From Liolophura sinensis (Eukaryota; Mollusca; Polyplacophora; Chitonida; Chitonidae): a stretch of 64,000 nt of DNA. A program made the position numbers and the translations under genes. Position 1 is the first letter of the stretch. The number at the start of each line of letters is the position of its first letter. Where the stretch lies: NCBI RefSeq assembly GCF_032854445.1, contig NC_088304.1:30573732-30637731 (forward strand), given 5' to 3'. A model generated the notes under the pieces. It saw only the letters and a program-made list of their open reading frames with translations. It searched no databases and was not told the DNA's origin. This document shows, one piece after another, positions 34,361-46,674 of the stretch.

Positions 34361-37300
34361 CTGAAATTGAGGGGAAATTAATACATCTCATTTGATATTT
34401 TCCTTCCAATTATTATCATTTCTTTTTATTATTATTTCATTTTTTACTGAAAAACCTCAGAGGTAATTTTCTGCACCTCGCCAGGTCCTGGCAAAGCTTC
34501 TTGACGAAAACCTCCACACCTCGCCAGGTAATTAACAATCCTCCTGACGTAAACAGCCACACCTCACCAAGTACTGACAGACCTCAGAGGCATTTTTCAG
34601 CACCTCGCCAGGTGCTGGCAAAGCTTCCTGACGAAAACCTCCACACCTCACCAAGTACAGGCAAAACTTCCTGACGAAAACCTCCACACCTCGCCAGGTA
34701 ACTAACAATGCTCGTAACGTAAATATCAATACCTCACCAAGTACTGACAAACCTTCAACTTCCCTTTATTGCGCCTGAAGACACCTACTTGGGATCCGTC
34801 CTACGAAGCAGTCGCAAACTGCGTCTTGACAAAACATTGTGAAGAGATACGTGGTAAATACGCTCGGGGCAAAGTGACGACAGCTTTGTAGACCGGAACC
34901 AAGGCTCATATATATCAAACGTCTTAGGACTTATAAGTTGAAAATTCAAACACAGCGCCAATTAAAATGTTTTGCTCTGGGAAGTTTAAACTTTGTACAC
35001 TGATTCTTTACTGCACAACAACGTGCTAACCACATTTTGAGCTTTTTCCTGTTTAAATTTTGGCCTTTTAAGCATTTGAAATTGATGACTTAAGTCTTAA
35101 TTTTTTGGATTTAGCATGGGGCACACACTAACCTGAGCTGTGGATCTACCACCGTGGTCGCATCCCTCGCCCGACCCATGCGACAAGACCCCGAAGGGTG
35201 GTACGTCATGAACGTTAAACTTCGGACAAACTCCTCCCAGTATTCGTCCGTGAACGGTGTCTTTGTATATCCAGGTAAAATTCGGGACGTAAAACGAGCT
35301 CCTATTTCCTTCATAGGTTTCGTTTGTACGAGTTTCAGCAAGATTTTAATACCTGTGAATAAAGATCTAATATCAAGCGTTGTAACCTTGTGTAGAAGAT
35401 TAACAAAAGTACTTCTTATTTATAAGAGCTAAAGTTGTTAGTCTTATGATACAGGCGAATACTGGCAGTAAATAAAAACCTTTGTGTATCTCACGAATAT
35501 ATTAAAACAGCAGAGAGTAAAACCAAAGCAGCGACGACAGTGTGATATAGTTGGCAATTGACCACACACATGTATTAGCCATCAAATCCAGCCTATTGTC
35601 AGCGACACTTCAGTCAAGGTTTCATTCCGGCAGTTCGTGTATATGCATAAAAAGTAACAACACAGACGCCTCTTAGTAACATCATTTAAGCAGAATTACT
35701 TTTTTCTAAATGTGCTATGTTGCTTGCAATTTATTACACGTCTATGGTCTAGAATTACTCAAAATGATGAGTTGTCATCATATCTAATATTAAGAGAGAG
35801 ACTGAAAATGTGAAATTGTGTTTCACCTGCCACAAGGGTTTTGACATCATCAGGGTGGGACAAGGCCTTATGGTCGATGAGTGGGTGGGAGTTGGGATCA
35901 CTGTCCCTTAGTCGGATTGTGCCCCGGCTCTTTGGGTGCGTAGCGTACATGAAAACGGTGAATCCATGCTTACCGCGATTCCCACCGAAAATGGCTTCCC
36001 AGACCTGTATAAACAACAGTACATGTCAACGTGGAAGTTGAGCACACATAAGTTGATGTCATTTTTCGCAACTTAGGTTTCAGAAATGTAGACGTTAGCA
36101 TGGAAACCTTTGCTTTGTTAGATTCTCATCGAATATAACTTACCAGGCCTGTATAAATAATAAAAAAAAGCTAACATGGACGTTGACTTTTCACAAATAT
36201 ATCTTATTAAACCCTCTGAGTAAGGCTTCTCCAATCATTCTTCGCAGATTAGCTTTCAGAAATTTAAATCTGTACACTTGCTGTCACAAACCTGAAACTC
36301 GGTCTTTCGAGTGTGCTATCCTCAACATGTCAAAGCTGTACGCTATAGAAATACGTTTCCTTTAACTCTACAGTAATTCTGACTTCATGTCACCTAGTTA
36401 CTTGTGAATAATAAAGGCCATAACGTAACATTCAACATAAATGCTCTCTTGCGCATCAACAACAAGCCAAATTTCGCAAATTAGGTATACGGTTTTAGAT
36501 ACAAGTATGTCACACTCAACATTGTCCGGTAATAGAATGTTTGGATTTGAGTGTCTTAACATAAAGGTTGTCACAAGGAAGTTATATTACCTATTATTAA
36601 AAAAGGACTATCTTGATTTTGAGAAGAGCATCCGCGTCCGCCTCAGTGAAGGAGTCATCGAAAATGGCAGTTTTGCGAATTTCATTTTATCCTTTAGTTT
36701 GAAATCACACACACTTTACCAGTTATCTGATTAACTTACCGCATCTTTGAGCTCATATAGTCTAAAATCACACACTCCTTACTAGTTATCTGATTATCTT
36801 ACCGCATCTTTGAGCTCAAATAGTCTAAAATCACACACTCCTTACGAGTTATCTGATTATCTTACCACATCTTTGAGCTCAGATGGTCTAAAATCACACA
36901 CTCCTTACTAGTTATCTGATTATCTTACCGCATCTTTGAGCTCAGATAGTCTAAAATCACACACTCCTTACGAGTTATCTGATTAATTTACCGCATCTTT
37001 GAGCTCAGATAGTCTAAAATCACACACTCCTTACTAAATATCTGATTAATTTACCGCATCTTTGAGCTCAGATAGTCTAAAATCACACACTCCTTACTAG
37101 TTATCTGATTATCTTACCGCATCTTTGAGCTCAGATAGTCTAAAATCACACACTCCTTACTTAATATCTGATTAATTTACCGCATCTTTGAGCTCAGATA
37201 GTCTAAAATCACACACTCCTTACTAGTTACCTGATTATCTTACCGCATATTTGAGCTCAGATAGTCTAAAATAATACACACTTTACTACCTACATGACTG

Positions 37301-40300
37301 TCTCATCTCATATTTCAGCGTACTTAATCTGAAACCACACACTTTACCAGCTATCTGATTTTCTTGTCTCATCTTTTAGCAAACTCATTCTGAAATGACG
37401 CACAACTCATTAGTTTTCCAATTATCTTACCTCACTTTTTAGTTCAGTTAGTCTTAAACCACACACACTTAAAAACTTATCCGATTGTCTTACCTCATCT
37501 TTCAGCTCACTTAGTCTGAAATGACACAAACTTTACCACTTATCCGATTGTCTTACCTCATCTCCCAGCTCACTTAGCCTGAAATGACACAAACTTTACC
37601 ATTTATCCGATTGTTTTACATCATCTCTCAGCTCACTTAGTCTGAAATGACACAAACTTTACCATTTATCCGATTATCTTACCTCATCTCTCAGCTCACT
37701 TAGTCTGAAATGACACAAACTTTACCATTTATCCGATTATCTTACCTCATCTCTCAGCTCACTTAGTCTGAAATGACACAAACTTAACCATTTATCCGAT
37801 TGTCTTACCTCATCTCCCAGCTCACTTAGTCTGAAATGACACAAACTTCACCATTTATCCGATTGTCTTACATCATCTCTCAGTTCACTTAGTCTGACAT
37901 GACACAAACTTCACCATTTATCCGATTGTCTTACCTCATCTCTCAGCTCACATAGTCTGAAATGACACAAAACTTTACCATTTATCCGATTGTCTTATCT
38001 CATCTTTCAGCTCACTTAGTCTGAAATGACACAAACTTTACCATTTATCCGATTGTCTTACATCATCTCTCAGTTCACTTAGTCTGACATGACACAAAAC
38101 TTTACCATTTATCCGATTGTCTTACCTCATCTCTCAGCTCACATAGTCTGAAATGACACAAACTTTACCACTTATCCGATTGCCTTACCTCATCTCTCAG
38201 CTCACTTAGTCTGAAATGACACAAAACTTTAGCATTTTTCCGATTATCTTACCTCATCTCTCAGCTCACTTAGTCTGAAATGACACAAAACTTTACCACT
38301 TATCCGATTATCTTATCTCATCTTTGAGCTCACTTAGTTTGAAATGACACAAACTTTACCACTTATCCGATTGTCTTACCTCATCTCCCAGCTCACTTAG
38401 TCTGAAATGACACAAACTTTACCACTTATCCGATTGTCTTATCTCATCTCCCAGCTCACTTAGTCTGAAATGACACGAAACTTTACCACTTATCCGATTA
38501 TCTTACCTCATCTCTCAGCTCACTTAATCTGAAATGACACAAACTTTACCATTTATCCGATTGTCTTACCTCATCTCCCAGCTCACTTAGTCTGAAATGA
38601 CACAAAACTTTACCATTTATCCGATTGTCTTACCTCATCTCCCAGCTCACTTAGTCTGAAATGACACAAATTTTACCACTTATCCGATTGCCTTACCTCA
38701 TCTCCCAGCTCACTTAGTCTGAAATGACACAAACTTTACCATTTATCCGATTGTCTTATCTCATCTTTGAGCTCACTTAGTCTGAAATGACACAAACTTT
38801 ACCACTTATCCGATTATCTTACCTCATCTTTCAGCTCACTTAGTCTGAAATGACACAAACTTTACCATTTATCCGATTGTCTTACCTCATCTTTGAGCTC
38901 ACTTAGTCTGAAATGACACAAACTTTACCACTTATCCGATTGCCTTACCTCATCTTTCAGCTCAGTTAGTCTGAAATGACACAAACTTTACCACTTATCC
39001 GATTATCTGACCTCATCTTTGAGCTCAGTCTGAAATCAGGCACGCTTTACCAGTTATCTGATTGTTTTATTTTCTCATATTTCAGCTCACTTAATCTGAG
39101 ACCACACATACTTTACCAGTTACGTCATTATTATACCTCATCTTTCAGCTAAGTTTATTTGAAATCACACAGACTTTACCAGTTACTTGATTGTCTTACT
39201 TCATCTTTTAGCTAACTTATTCGGAAATCGTATACACTTTACCACGTATACGATTGTCACACCTCATCTTTCAGCTCACTTAGTCTGAAATCACACGGAC
39301 ATGACCAGTTATCAGATTCTTTTACTTCATCTTTCAGCTAACTTACCATTTTCCTAATTGTCTTACCTCATCTTTCAACTCATTTAGTCTAAAATCACAC
39401 ACACTTTACCATTTTCCTAATTGTCTTACCTCATCTTTCAACTCATTTAGTCTAAAATCACACACACTTTACCATCTTCCTAATTGTCTTACCTCATCTT
39501 TCAACTCATTTAGTCTAAAATCACACACACTTTACCCGCTATCTGATTGTACTACCACATATTTCAACTCACTTAGTGTGAAATAACACACTTTACCAGT
39601 TACCTGATCGTCTTACCTCATCTTTCATTTCAGTCATGTTTTTTAAGCTAGGCACATCTCCAGCCCCTTGTAATAAGCAAAAATTTGTAAAATTAATGTC
39701 TGGATTCGGATTGCCTGGGCTTTGAGCCTCCGTTCTTATCAATCCCACCGCATCGAGCGTATTTGTAGCACGAGGACCTACATAAAATGCAAATATTTTT
39801 GTTAGCATAAATTGGACAATGACTCAGTGGTTTTAAGAACTAAAGCATTCTTGCAATCCCTGAACCTAATAAGCTAAGGTAAAAAAGTTCTGAAATAAAC
39901 AATCAGTAAAATTTAATAGGCATTATGGTTCAGATATAATGACATTCATGTACTGTCTGAATTGTAATGTGGTTTAGGCGTAGTACCATTATTGTACTGT
40001 CTGAATTCTGATATGGTTCAGGCGCAGTACCATTATCGTGTTGTCTCAGTTCTAATGTGGTTCAGGCGTAGTACCATTATCGTATTGTCTGAATTATAAT
40101 GTCGTTCAGGTGCAGTACAATTATCGTATTGTCTGAGTTCTAATGTCGTTCAGGCGCAGTACCATTATCGTATTGTCTCAAATCTAATGTCGTTCAGGCG
40201 CAGTGCCATTATCGTATTATCTGAATTCTAAGGTGGTTCAGGCGCAGTACCATTACCGTTTTGTCTGAATTCTAAGGTGCTTCTGGCACATTACCATTAT

Positions 40301-43300
40301 GATATTGTCTGAATTCTAATGTAGCTCAGGCGCAGTACCATTATCGTATTGTCTGAATTCTAAGGCGTTTCGTGCGCAGTACCATTATCGCATTTTCTGA
40401 ATTCTAAGACGGGTCAGGCGCAAAACCATTATCGTATTGAATGAATTCTAATGTGGTTCAAGCACAGTACGATTATCATATTGTCTGAATTCTAATGTCG
40501 TTCAGGCCCAAGACTGTTATCGCACTGTCTGAATTCTAAGGTGGTTCACCAAGTATTATAATGCGAGTATTTGTGTTTGCATTTTGATTAAAGTATCTCT
40601 ATTCAGCTCTTCGGTAAAACGGTAAGATCGCGTTTGAAAAATTTTAGGAATCTTATCAAACGGAGGCGAAATTATGTCAGTTTGTCAATCGTCCACCAGG
40701 GGCCTCCGTGGCTCAGTCGGTTAGCGCGCTAGCGCAGCGTAATGACCCAGGAGTCTCTCACCAATGCGGTCGCTGTGAGTTCAAGTCCAGTTCATGCCGG
40801 CTTCCTCTCCGGCCGTACGTGGGAAGGTCTGCCAGCAACCTGCGGATGGTCGTGGGTTTCCCCCGGGCTGTGCCCGGTTTCCACCCACCATAATGCTGAC
40901 CGCCGTCGTATAAGTGAAATATTCTTGAGTACGGCGTAAAACACCAATCAAATAAAATAAATAAATCAATCGTCCACCTATGCACACGCTACACGCACCT
41001 GCTCGTAGCTTTTCGTATCGGTCCATTGTGTCCTGCGATTCGACATCCTGGGGTAAAGCCGAGTAAGGTTTATCTATCTCAAACTCCAACCCCACCACTC
41101 CTACATGGTCTTGGAAATTTTCACCCACGGGGAGGTCGGCGACCACGTCAATCTATATGAGTATTAATGATATACGAGCACTAATTATAATAAACATTGC
41201 CCCTTATTAAAATGTGTGAAAATGTCCCTTTGGTCACATTATGCTGACACCGGGCCAAATGATTTTGTACCGGTTAATATAGATTTTAAAATAAATTAGC
41301 CACATTAATTATGAGTGAGTATACTGGCCAGTAGGTTGAGAAATACATGTATTTAGATACGCTATACTTTGGCTGCTTAACGTCTCGTCAGATATCCTGG
41401 CGTTCGCGTTAGGTGTTACGACATAGATTTTACCAGTTACAGAGGTACGGGTGCTTACTCAGGCTGTATGATCTTCACTACAATAGCAAACGGGTGACTT
41501 GAGGACGAGCAGCCATGATTGTGACGTATCCAAATATTCCTCAACCTACTTGTGTTCAGACTGTTTTGTTCAAGTCCCACCGTGAGCTTGTTAAGGTTCC
41601 ATAATAATTTATTTCACCGTGACATCGATACAAAATCTAGAAGCATACCAGCTAAGGTCGAAAACCGATCAAAAATGACATATAAAGATCTTATATCTAG
41701 AAAATGAATACATTTGGGGAAGAGGGATATACAGAGGCTAAACAATCAATGCGCTTGTGAAGGACATTACTACCTTGGTAAGAATAAGCGGTCGACGGCA
41801 CTCTTGTTGCCATTTGCTACATGTGTATGTCTGGCGTTCGTTGACTTCTCTTTCATCAGAAAAAGATTATCAGTAGCTCGCTCAACGTCGCCGGTTTATC
41901 TCGGGCTCCTTCACGCACACAACTGACCGCAATCGCATTTATTGTGAGCGAAATATTCTTGACCCTCAGAACGTCATTAAGCAGCAATCAGGTAAATAAA
42001 TATCATTTCTTCCAGAAGGGTCAGCGTCGCATTTTATCGGTGAGATTTATTTATTTGATTGGTGTTTTACATCGTTCTCAATAATATTTCGACGTATGGC
42101 CGGAGAGGAAGCCAGCATGAGTTGGACTTGAACTCACAGAGACCGTATTGGGCGGCTCCCGGGCCATTGCCCAGAGCTGGCGTGCTAACCCCTTCGGCCA
42201 CGGAGGCCCTCTCATCGGTTTTACGTGTGACCATTTTCCAGTTATCTTCGCTGCACTGGTTTTGCTCTGTACCTTGGCTTCTTTTATGTATATGTAAAGC
42301 ATACTAAGAGAAGAGATGTTAACGGTGACGTACCCCTAAGGATCTAAGATGGTCGGCCGGCCCGATCCCTGACAGCATGAGGATCTGAGCGGAGCCCACC
42401 ACCCCACCACACAGCAGGATCTCCTGACGTGCCCTCACCGTGTACGTCTGTCTGCTGGAGGTACGGACGTACTCCACGGCGCGAGCGATCCTGTTGTCTG
42501 TGATAACCTTCAACAGAAATCGACATGAACTCATCGTCTGTGGACATTCGTGTATGCCGTAGGAACATGTTCGATTCAAGTCAGAACAATATGGATAATT
42601 CAGATCGACTGATTTGATTTATTTATTTACCATACTGGTATTTTACGAAGTATTCAAGAATCCTGTACTTTTACGACAGCGACCAGCATTATGGCGGGAG
42701 AAAACTGGGCGGAGCCTGGGGAAAGCCACGCCTATCCACAGATTGTTGCTCTATGTACATGGCGTTACAGCAAGACTCTAACCGTTTGAATACATAGTCA
42801 TGATATTTCTTATTCCAGAATTGAAATCCATGAAGAGCTACCTTGGTCACGTGGCAGTGTGTAACCACGTGGAGGTTGTCTCTCCCTAAGGCCGATCTGA
42901 GATAGACTTTGCTGGAGCTCTGTCTGACGCCGTCTCCAATGTTAGACTGCACCACCATGAAGCCTGCATGTAACAGATACCAGCAAATGTTGTGTACATA
43001 AATACTAGCCATACTTTGCATAATTATCGACTGTCTAATATTTTTTCTTCTTATCGACTACAAGTTTCTAAAATGAACTGTATGGAAGCTGACATCAGTA
43101 GCTGATTGACTTGGTGTATTTATAAATGTGTTTTCCAAGCTGCTTTTTCAGAAAGAGAGAGAAGAAATTTTAAAACAATTAAAGCTCTCCATATAAGATA
43201 AATGTTACACAACAGAGCATTAATCTGGTTATCTCCCTAAACCTAAATCGTCGTTCACAAAAGCTTCAGACACAGCAAGTTCTCGACTGAAGATTTCTTT

Positions 43301-46300
43301 GACATTTCCTATAATTTTTAATAATCTGTATTTTTTATTTCCCATGTCTTTGTTCTCTGTGTGTTACATGTTTTCATTCAGTGTTTTACCCAAAGGATTC
43401 GGGCCATTGCAGTCGGTTCCCGGATAGCCCATGGCTTTTCCGGCTTCCACAAATACGTTGGCAAAAGGTGTCATTTTAGCTTCACTCACAATCGTTGGCC
43501 CATCAGTGCCCCGGTGGTCTGCAAATATTGGGTAAATAAAGTTTTAGACAATAAAATGGTCAAATCGCATAAAACACTATTTTGACACACGGAAAATAAA
43601 AAAACACAAGATATAATACAGTCAACTCCTTAGCAGGGCAAAATACTATACACGAACGTCGTGATGATTTTATCCACTTTCCGAGAAAGACAAATCACAT
43701 CATATATTTTGGGCCATACGCTAAACGCTACACAACTAAAGTTGTATTTTTACATCAAATTGTCCCAGCCGTTTGGGCTAGATTATCCTGTAGATATACG
43801 GTTCCATTTTGGTTTTAAATCTGCAGTCAGTTGCTTAATTGCGTACGTATAAATATGATGCTGTGAGAGTACAACATTGCACGGCACTTACTGCAGCAAC
43901 CCGCGGATGGTCGTGGGCTTCTTCCGGGCTCTGCTCATTTTCCTCCCACCATACTGCTGGCCATCGCCGTATAAGTGAAATATTCTTCTGCACGACGCAA
44001 AACAAATAAATATATTATACTGCCTTTAAAATTTTGAAGGGCTTTGTGAAATTTACTAATGGTATGATCGTGCTCACCTGAATCAGCGAGATGGTCAGCG
44101 AGGCAACGCTCAGACTTGATAAAGTACGGAAGGACGTCAGCGTAACCCCAGCCTGTACAGCCCATATTCTTCCAGGTGTCGAAGTCGTGTGGGGTGCCTC
44201 GCATGAACATCATGTAGTTGATAGAGCCCGACCCGCCCAACACCTTCCCTCGCGGAATATTACATACCTAGGAAATATATAAGTACGAGGATGCTGTCAG
44301 GTTTCACGCCCTTTCATCAGAAGTGTGTTAGCACTGATCATCGTGATGATAGGGTGATTGTTTCGGAGTACTTTTACCATTCGGCGGCAGAGTTACCGGA
44401 GTGGTCTGTGGATATTCGGTCGGGTCAACCATGGTATTCTACCGCCAGTCAACCATCATTCCGCAGCCAAACCAATATCAGGCAAATGACAGACTACTGA
44501 CAGTCTACTGGTGTATTTTGTTTAATTCACTTTACTTAGACTTAATGAATTGCGCATCAAATTTTAAATTATTTATGCGATATGTGCTTATCTCCTATTT
44601 CAAGAAAACTTTATATTTGTGACAATGTGAGTGCTTGGATGTTGAGGATACCAGAGAGAACCTGGCTGAAAACATCACATATCACCAGCTATCTTAGAAA
44701 CCTCTTGGTTCAAAACAGCGGTAGCTGGATTCAAACACGTGACCTCGTTAGATGGGTATATTTAACAAAAAGGTACGAAATACTACATGTAATAAAACTA
44801 CTTGATTCTGATACACAGCGTCATACATTACCTGGTTCTTGAACGCCTTGAAAGCATTTTCCTGAGGCACGCCCTTATATTGCCAGTCGTACTCAGTGAG
44901 CTGAAGCTGAGGGGCTCGTATGGGGACAGCGATGTCCGACACTTCACGGTCGTCCCCTCCGGCTTCCAGTAACAACACGGTGCGGTTTGGATCCTCCGAG
45001 AGTCGAGCGGCTAGTACACACCCACAAGCACCGCCTCCCACTGAAATAAAACATCGACAACAACATAAAATCGGATTGTTAACTCCAGTCAACAGTTGAT
45101 AAAAGCTTGACATCGCAAGAAAGCGAGGCCCTAGAAAGTGACCCACCAACGCTATCTGTTAGTTCGCTGCCTCCTTGCCTTGCTACCTGGATCCTTGTAA
45201 CACAGGGCGAGATGGACAGTCAGCGATGCTGCAAGGCAGCTGGGTAGCGCGACTGCGGGGTAGCGGTGTGTCGAGGTTGCAAAAGATCCCAGCGGTATCT
45301 TTTGGTACCCACCTCATCTATAAAAAAGGCCTATATTATCAAGCAACTTAAGACGTAAGTCAAAACATACAGGTCCTTAAAAAGCGAAACTCCGAGCAGA
45401 AAAGTACTCAAACTGTACTCAGTACATTGTTCTGTAGTAAAGAATCAGAGTACAAGTTTTAAACTTTCTAGAGCAAAACATGTTATTTGTAACTGCGTTT
45501 TTATTTGTAACTGGACCTATACCACTATTACACATATAAGAAATGGTAGCAATTTTAGAAATGATCATTTAAATGTTGTCTACAGTAATTTTTTTTGACT
45601 TGTACATAATGACTTTAGCTAGTTACTGATTTAACTCATTGGTGTTCATCATCTATATGACGGAGGTCAAGTTTATGAATGGAGGAAACCGGAGCATCCA
45701 GAAAAAAAAACATCGCCCTTCCTTAAGTAACTGACAGACCTTTTCGCTCAAAATCAACAGCCGAACATGAAGCTAGTTTGCGTACAGACTACATGTACTT
45801 AAACGCCTATACAGTGTGCAACCACCAGACGTTCTCAAGTACTTAACAAAGTACACGAAGTAAACACCAACGAGTTCATCTTGAGTTCAAAAATAGACCT
45901 GATTTAGCTATGGCTAGTGGATTAGATAGAATGCCCGGCGGGCAATATAGCACAGGGTCTACCTCACAGTATGGTTATCTGAATACAATTTTCTGAACAT
46001 TAAGATTACAGTGGAGCTATATAGGCGTATTATCAAAATCAGGTCAGGTCACCTTCGGATCACATACATCAAGCTTTATGGGTATCGGACAGTATAGTTC
46101 TTGTCCCCATATACAATGCTGCAGTTTTCTCCACAGATGCAATGTGCATATAGTATTACACTCAGGACGTCTAAGTCTACTCACGCTGTTCCCTCAGTAA
46201 ACACGTCATGCAGATGTACCGTGGTACCCCTTTGTCGTGACACCTCAGCAATGTGAATGAGACGTATTATCGCAATATCTCTAGATGCACCTACCTATAA

Positions 46301-46355
46301 CGAAGTCGTACACGGGCCGTACTTGTGCTTCGCGCAGAACATTTGATGTCTCCAT
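34216..46355 (-). CDS. GMC oxidoreductase, copy B (11 exons, 580 aa)
   Basis: Paralog of copy A with identical exon lengths and phases, giving an intact 580-residue GMC flavoenzyme. All landmarks are kept: GGGACG at 22-27, E46, signature 1 from about 97, GENFQDH near 305, His511 in [10 protein letters not shown] and Asn555. About 22 residues differ from A by eye, with 8 in exon 8 and only 2 in exons 3-7. Introns carry the same minisatellites at different lengths: intron 8 is much longer, and the intron 9 array is reduced to about one unit. A full-length SINE sits in intron 7 close to the donor and is absent from A. Substrate unknown. A young tandem duplicate that shows no coding damage. Confidence 0.93.
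34905..35118. mobile_element. MITE-like element, last intron of copy B
   Basis: Counterpart of the element at 19685 in copy A, with an extra CTTAGGACTTATAAG near its start. Confidence 0.5.
35133..35352 (-). CDS. GMC copy B exon 10 (catalytic His)
   Basis: 220 nt, acceptor TATTCACAG, donor CTCAG|GTTAGT. It contains [15 protein letters not shown] with the catalytic His. Five residues differ from A. Confidence 0.94.
35827..36004 (-). CDS. GMC copy B exon 9
   Basis: 178 nt encoding [20 protein letters not shown], then [19 protein letters not shown]. Two residues differ from A. Confidence 0.93.
36700..39616 (-). repeat. 63-bp minisatellite in intron 8 of copy B
   Basis: About 46 units of the same 63-bp repeat, twice the copy A array. 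There are at least two homogenised sub-blocks: 36.7-37.27 kb (TTACTAGTTATCTGATTA type) and 37.45-39.0 kb (TTACCATTTATCCGATTG type). Nearly every unit keeps TTTCAG, an exon-like 22-mer and GAG|GTAAG. Confidence 0.88.
39617..39777 (-). CDS. GMC copy B exon 8
   Basis: 161 nt, donor GATGAG|GTAAGA. It encodes [19 protein letters not shown] through MTEMKDE. Eight residues differ from copy A. The exon end is homologous to the 63-bp repeat unit of intron 8. Confidence 0.9.
39930..40545. repeat. 44-bp minisatellite, intron 7 of copy B
   Basis: About 14 units, homologous to the array in copy A. The units are more degenerate and rarely palindromic (mostly CATTATC rather than GATTATC). Confidence 0.88.
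40699..40965 (+). mobile_element. Full-length SINE in intron 7 of copy B, with target-site duplication
   Basis: Complete head, body and AATCAAATAAAATAAATAAA tail. It is flanked by the 13-bp direct repeat TCAATCGTCCACC. Copy A has one TCGTCCACC here and no insert, so insertion followed the A/B duplication. It lies about 20 bp from the exon 7 donor. Confidence 0.92.
40999..41152 (-). CDS. GMC copy B exon 7
   Basis: 154 nt encoding [20 protein letters not shown] through YEKLRAG. The donor GAGCAG|GTGCGT is followed about 20 nt into the intron by the duplicated target site of a SINE. Confidence 0.92.
42045..42212 (-). mobile_element. SINE in intron 6 of copy B, internally deleted
   Basis: Counterpart of the copy A SINE at 26235. 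The middle (CCAGCATTATGGTGGG part to the G run) is missing; the head CACGGAGGCCC remains. Confidence 0.82.
42334..42507 (-). CDS. GMC copy B exon 6
   Basis: 174 nt, phase 0 at both ends. No difference from copy A seen in the exon or in about 60-100 nt on either side, which fits recent gene conversion. Confidence 0.93.
42610..42740 (-). mobile_element. 5'-truncated SINE, intron 5 of copy B
   Basis: Same insertion as in copy A, less decayed here (ACAGCGACCAGCATTATGGC). Confidence 0.8.
42842..42963 (-). CDS. GMC copy B exon 5
   Basis: 122 nt, same splice sites as A. One synonymous change (His codon in NLHVVTH). Encodes GFMVVQSN through HVTK. Confidence 0.92.
43390..43518 (-). CDS. GMC copy B exon 4
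   Basis: 129 nt, acceptor ATTTGCAG, donor TTTGG|GTAAAA. One nucleotide change from A gives Phe for Leu in MTPLANV. Confidence 0.9.
43895..44010 (+). mobile_element. SINE remnant in intron 3 of copy B
   Basis: Shortened counterpart of 28085-28290. It begins GCAACCCGCGGATGGTCGTG, so about 90 bp at the head side are missing relative to A. Confidence 0.78.
44078..44267 (-). CDS. GMC copy B exon 3 (GMC signature 1)
   Basis: 190 nt, acceptor TTTCCTAG, donor TCAG|GTGAG. Protein identical to copy A, with one synonymous nucleotide change seen. Confidence 0.93.
44832..45040 (-). CDS. GMC copy B exon 2 (FAD-binding motif)
   Basis: 209 nt with the same splice sites as copy A. It encodes [17 protein letters not shown] and LLLEAGGDD, and has four residue changes from A (DR for NS, P for A, E for D). 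Confidence 0.93.
45326..45519. mobile_element. MITE-like element, intron 1 of copy B
   Basis: Counterpart of the copy A element, longer inside (about 195 bp) and keeping more of the family core. The A copy has an internal deletion. Confidence 0.55.
46295..46355 (-). CDS. GMC copy B exon 1
   Basis: 61 nt encoding [20 protein letters not shown], phase 1, donor ATAG|GTAGGT. In-frame TAA lies 9 nt upstream as in copy A. Residue 12 is Val (Leu in A). Confidence 0.8.
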
Positions 46356-46674
46356 CTCCACTTATTGAGACTTTCGAGACTAATAATATCAAACCCACCA
46401 GCAAACTGTACCTTGGAGTCAACTTGTTTTTGTGACCTTCACGACATATCACGTGATAACGCGAAGTCGTCGTATAATACTTATCCGGGAGCGTCCCACT
46501 TTCTCACAGCAAGGCGGCTGTGCCCAGGAAAGATGGACATAGCGACTACATCAGAGTAAATTGACTGTGAATTCTGATGATGTTGAAAGAGTAAGCTGAT
46601 TCAATCTTTAGGAGCGTATATTGATGGTGTATTTAAGTGGAACGCGTCTGCCATCTTTATATGTACTACAATAC

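Noticed and set aside
21850-39616. 22-nt microexons in the intron 8 repeats as real coding exons
   Set aside because: Exon 8 ends and exon 9 begins in phase 0. A 22-nt insert would shift the frame, so they are not counted as coding without transcript data.
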